A stretch of 64,000 nt of DNA from Ensifer sp. USDA 6670 (GTDB lineage: Bacteria; Pseudomonadota; Alphaproteobacteria; Rhizobiales; Rhizobiaceae): NCBI GenBank assembly GCA_000421085.1, contig ATWE01000011.1, positions 62,001 to 126,000 of the forward strand. Reading direction: 5' to 3'. The translations under genes were made by a program, and so were the position numbers. Under the pieces are notes generated by a model that was given only the letters and a program-made list of their open reading frames with translations, was not told the origin of the DNA and searched no databases. Every line of letters starts with the position of its first letter. Positions within the stretch are counted from its first letter, which is position 1. Below, in pieces: positions 61,701-64,000 of this stretch.

Positions 61701-63215
61701 TTGTCCACTTTCAAAGAGCTTGGCCTCTCCGAGCACATCGTGGCGACACTCTCCGCCAATGGATTCGAAAAGCCCACGCCCATCCAGGCCCAAGCCATTC
61801 CGCTGGTCCTGAAAGACCATGACCTCATCGGCCTTGCGCAGACGGGCACCGGCAAGACCGCTGCTTTCGGCCTGCCGATGATCGAAAAGCTCGTCGCCGA
61901 CGGCAGACGTCCCGATCCGCGCAACATCCGCGCTCTCGTGCTCGCCCCCACCCGCGAACTAGTGAACCAGATCGCGGCCAACCTGAAGCTTTTCGTAAAG
62001 AAGAGCCCGCTCAAGATCGGCCTCGTCGTCGGTGGCGTTTCGATCAACAAGCAGACCGAACAGCTCGCCCGTGGCGTCGACATTCTCGTCGCGACCCCCG
62101 GCCGGCTGCTCGACCTCGTTTCCCGCAAGGCGGTGACGCTGACTCAGGCTCGCTATCTCGTTCTCGACGAGGCCGACCAGATGCTCGATCTCGGCTTCAT
62201 CCATGACCTGCGCAAGATATCCAAGCTGGTGCCGAAGAACCGTCAGACGCTGCTCTTCTCCGCAACCATGCCGAAGCTGATTGCCGAGCTTGCCGGCGAA
62301 TACCTGACCGACCCGGTAAAGGTCGAAGTCTCGCCTCCGGGCAAGGCAGCCGACAAGGTCGAGCAATATGTGCATTTCGTCCCCGGCAAGGACCTGAAGA
62401 CGACCATCCTGAAGCAGACGCTGACTGCCAATCCAGATGGGCTGTCGCTGATTTTCAGCCGCACCAAGCATGGCGCCGAGAAGCTGATGAAGCATCTGGA
62501 CCACGTCGGCTTCAAGGCCGCCTCGATCCATGGCAACAAGAGCCAGGGCCAGCGGGAGCGTGCGCTGAAGGCATTCCGCGACGGTGAGATCCGCGTGCTC
62601 GTGGCGACGGACGTGGCTGCCCGCGGGATCGACATTCCAGGCGTCACCCACGTCTACAATTACGACCTGCCGGAAGTGCCCGACGCCTATGTGCACCGTA
62701 TCGGCCGCACGGCCCGTAACGGCCGCGACGGCATCGCGATCGCCTTCTGCGCGCCGGACGAAATCCGCCTGCTCCGTGACATCGAAAAGCTGATGGGCAT
62801 CCAGATCGCTGTCGCAAGCGGTGAAGCGCCCGCCGACCAGGCCCGCCCCTCCAAGGGACGTGGCGGCCGCGGCAACGGTCAGCCTCGCGGTAACGGCCAG
62901 CCTCGCGGCAATGGCGCAGGACAGCGCCAAGGCGGACCCCGCCGCGATCGGCCGCAACGCCAGGCGGCAGCCGGCGGATTCGCCGGCGATGAACTGCTGC
63001 GCGACGAGCGCCCGCACGAGCGCCGCGACCAGCGTGCTGCTGGGCATGGACCGGCGGACGGCCGGCCGGAAAACCATCGCAATCACAAGGCGCAGAAGCA
63101 CCATGGGCGGCCCGGGCCGCAGCAGGCCGGCCGCCGTGGGAGCGAACAGTCAGGCGAACGTAATGGTGGCGGCAATCGACCGCAGCGTGCTGACGGTCGC
63201 GGCCAACAGCGCTAG
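61701..63215 (+). CDS. DEAD-box RNA helicase, RhlE-like
   Basis: About 504 residues from TTG 61701, preceded by AAAGG at 8 bases; the frame opens at TTG 61677. MSTFKELGLSEHIVATLSAN begins the Q-motif region. Helicase motifs: AQTGTGKTA, PTRELVNQ, VLDEADQMLDL, FSATMP, LIFSRTKHGAEKL, RGIDIPGVTH and HRIGRTARNG. The tail from about 400 is a low-complexity basic region (RGGRGNGQPRGNGQPRGNG and similar) that binds RNA. It likely acts in ribosome assembly or mRNA decay at low temperature. Confidence 0.94.
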   Translation: MSTFKELGLSEHIVATLSANGFEKPTPIQAQAIPLVLKDHDLIGLAQTGTGKTAAFGLPMIEKLVADGRRPDPRNIRALVLAPTRELVNQIAANLKLFVKKSPLKIGLVVGGVSINKQTEQLARGVDILVATPGRLLDLVSRKAVTLTQARYLVLDEADQMLDLGFIHDLRKISKLVPKNRQTLLFSATMPKLIAELAGEYLTDPVKVEVSPPGKAADKVEQYVHFVPGKDLKTTILKQTLTANPDGLSLIFSRTKHGAEKLMKHLDHVGFKAASIHGNKSQGQRERALKAFRDGEIRVLVATDVAARGIDIPGVTHVYNYDLPEVPDAYVHRIGRTARNGRDGIAIAFCAPDEIRLLRDIEKLMGIQIAVASGEAPADQARPSKGRGGRGNGQPRGNGQPRGNGAGQRQGGPRRDRPQRQAAAGGFAGDELLRDERPHERRDQRAAGHGPADGRPENHRNHKAQKHHGRPGPQQAGRRGSEQSGERNGGGNRPQRADGRGQQR

Positions 63216-63359
63216 AGCACTTCGGAGATAAGTGCGTAGCAGCAAAGACTGATAACGTTTGGTGTTTTCACTGCACTGAACGCTCATAAGCGCCACGGCG
63301 TCTTGGGACGGCGGGTAGATGCCCGCCGTTTCGACTCAGCCCCGCGTCACCTGCGCCAG

Positions 63360-63815
63360 TCAGCCCTTGGGTCTGACAGACTGATAGATCGCGCTGGTGC
63401 CATCTCTCTTCACCGCGAACACGTCATAGGATGCGCGAGGGTCGTCCCCCATGCCCAACGACCCGACGGGCATGCCCGGGACCGCGAGACCGGCAATGTC
63501 CGGGCGCTCGGCGAGGAGCCTTTCTACGGCATCAAGCGGTACATGGCCCTCCAGGTAATAGCCACCGACGACGGCCGTATGGCAGCCTTGCATCTCATCC
63601 GGTATCGCATAGCGCTGCTTTACCGCAGACAGGTCGTCGCCGTCCTTTATGCCTACCGTAAAGCCGGCTCCCTTCATCGCCTCGGCCCATGCATGGCAGC
63701 AGCCGCAATTGGGGTCCTTGTAGACGACCATTTCCCGACCGGCCGCCAAGGCAGGCGCGATCACCCAAGCCGACGCGGCCGCGGCCGCGGAAAACAAAAA
63801 CTCTCTTCTTCTCAT
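63360..63815 (-). CDS. Exported DUF411 metal-binding protein
   Basis: About 151 residues. The start MRRREFLFSAAAAASAW is a twin-arginine signal, and the mature part begins VVYKDPNCGCCHAWAEAMK, the DUF411 copper-site CGCCH. DUF411 proteins accompany copper and heavy-metal resistance systems. ATG 63815 has GGAGAG upstream and overlaps by 4 bases the stop of the upstream RND-efflux fragment (ATGA), as expected for a metal-resistance operon. Confidence 0.9.
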   Translation of the reverse strand: MRRREFLFSAAAAASAWVIAPALAAGREMVVYKDPNCGCCHAWAEAMKGAGFTVGIKDGDDLSAVKQRYAIPDEMQGCHTAVVGGYYLEGHVPLDAVERLLAERPDIAGLAVPGMPVGSLGMGDDPRASYDVFAVKRDGTSAIYQSVRPKG

Positions 63816-64000
63816 CGTCGCTCTCCATTGTACGGCGGTTGTGCGGTATCGAAATGACAGGCTTCCTTCGGTGCATGCGACGAGAACAGGCGCCAGCTCT
63901 TCACCAGGCCGCAAACCCCCGGAATGACCACTAAGGTGAGATCGTCGTCGATACCATTCCGCCGATCAGGCCCGCACCCGGTGCTTCAGAGGATCGGTAC
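63812..64000 (-). pseudogene. C-terminus of an RND heavy-metal efflux pump, apparently frameshifted
   Basis: On the minus strand, LTLVVIPGVCGLVKSWRLFS reads directly into a stop (63812) that overlaps the DUF411 start. Just upstream the same protein continues in another frame as GAGLIGGMVSTT; together they are the last transmembrane part of a CusA/CzcA-type pump (GG-x-STxLTLxVIP). A missing C near 63937-63945 explains the shift. Whether this is a real mutation or an error cannot be decided here; the gene continues beyond the window. Confidence 0.7.

Overview
The window reads as an alphaproteobacterium of the Rhizobiaceae, most likely Sinorhizobium/Ensifer. Reasons: a glpK / bdhA-xdhA-xdhB arrangement like the one described in S. 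meliloti, a BacA peptide transporter of 420 residues, a nirB-nirD-narB-cysG assimilatory nitrate block, RIME-type and other short palindromic intergenic repeats typical of rhizobia, and dense GC-rich coding on both strands. In S. meliloti bacA, bdhA and the essential GTPase gene engA/der sit on the pSymB chromid, so a chromid origin is plausible, but the sequence alone cannot settle the replicon.

Layout. 1-4.9 kb (minus): a carbohydrate ABC operon (ATPase, binding protein, two permeases) followed by a glycoside-hydrolase-like gene that runs off the edge; a long LacI-type palindrome lies at its promoter. 4.9-12.1 kb (minus): LacI-family regulator, amino-acid binding protein, an oversized permease, an SDR and a 1005-residue kinase-like / M23-like / class III aminotransferase-like fusion, with no ATPase gene. 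This is the most unusual locus. 12.3-16.0 kb (minus): a TRAP transporter operon with a frameshifted MaoC dehydratase gene. 16.4-23.2 kb (plus): assimilatory nitrate/nitrite reduction behind a sigma-54 promoter and an attenuator-like leader; the last gene encodes a siroheme synthase with a truncated methyltransferase domain. 23.3-26.1 kb (minus): Nudix hydrolase and a slipin/NfeD pair. 26.2-31.7 kb: two related FAD proteins, a divergent SfnB-like flavin oxidoreductase, a RIME element and an Rrf2 regulator. 32-43 kb: der/engA, a YfgM-like protein, NnrU, a polysaccharide deacetylase, bacA, an MFS carrier, methionine aminopeptidase, a luciferase-like oxidoreductase, two DUF1801 proteins and an ArsR/AHSA1 pair. 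43.2-58.6 kb: glpK, bdhA, and purine catabolism (xdhAB, a LysR regulator, puuD, guaD, lldD, uraH, allA, uraD, puuE and a 2H-phosphoesterase-like gene). 58.7-64 kb: a split MnmC-like pair, a host-attachment-family protein, a DEAD-box helicase, a DUF411 metal protein and the frameshifted end of an RND efflux gene.

Together the genes describe a soil or symbiotic bacterium scavenging nitrogen and carbon: nitrate to ammonium; guanine through xanthine, urate, hydroxyisourate, OHCU and allantoin to allantoate, with ureidoglycolate lyase also present; polymer-derived sugars; amino acids; glycerol and 3-hydroxybutyrate. Three apparent single-base frameshifts (near 12170, 12686 and 63941) should be checked against reads before being read as biology.
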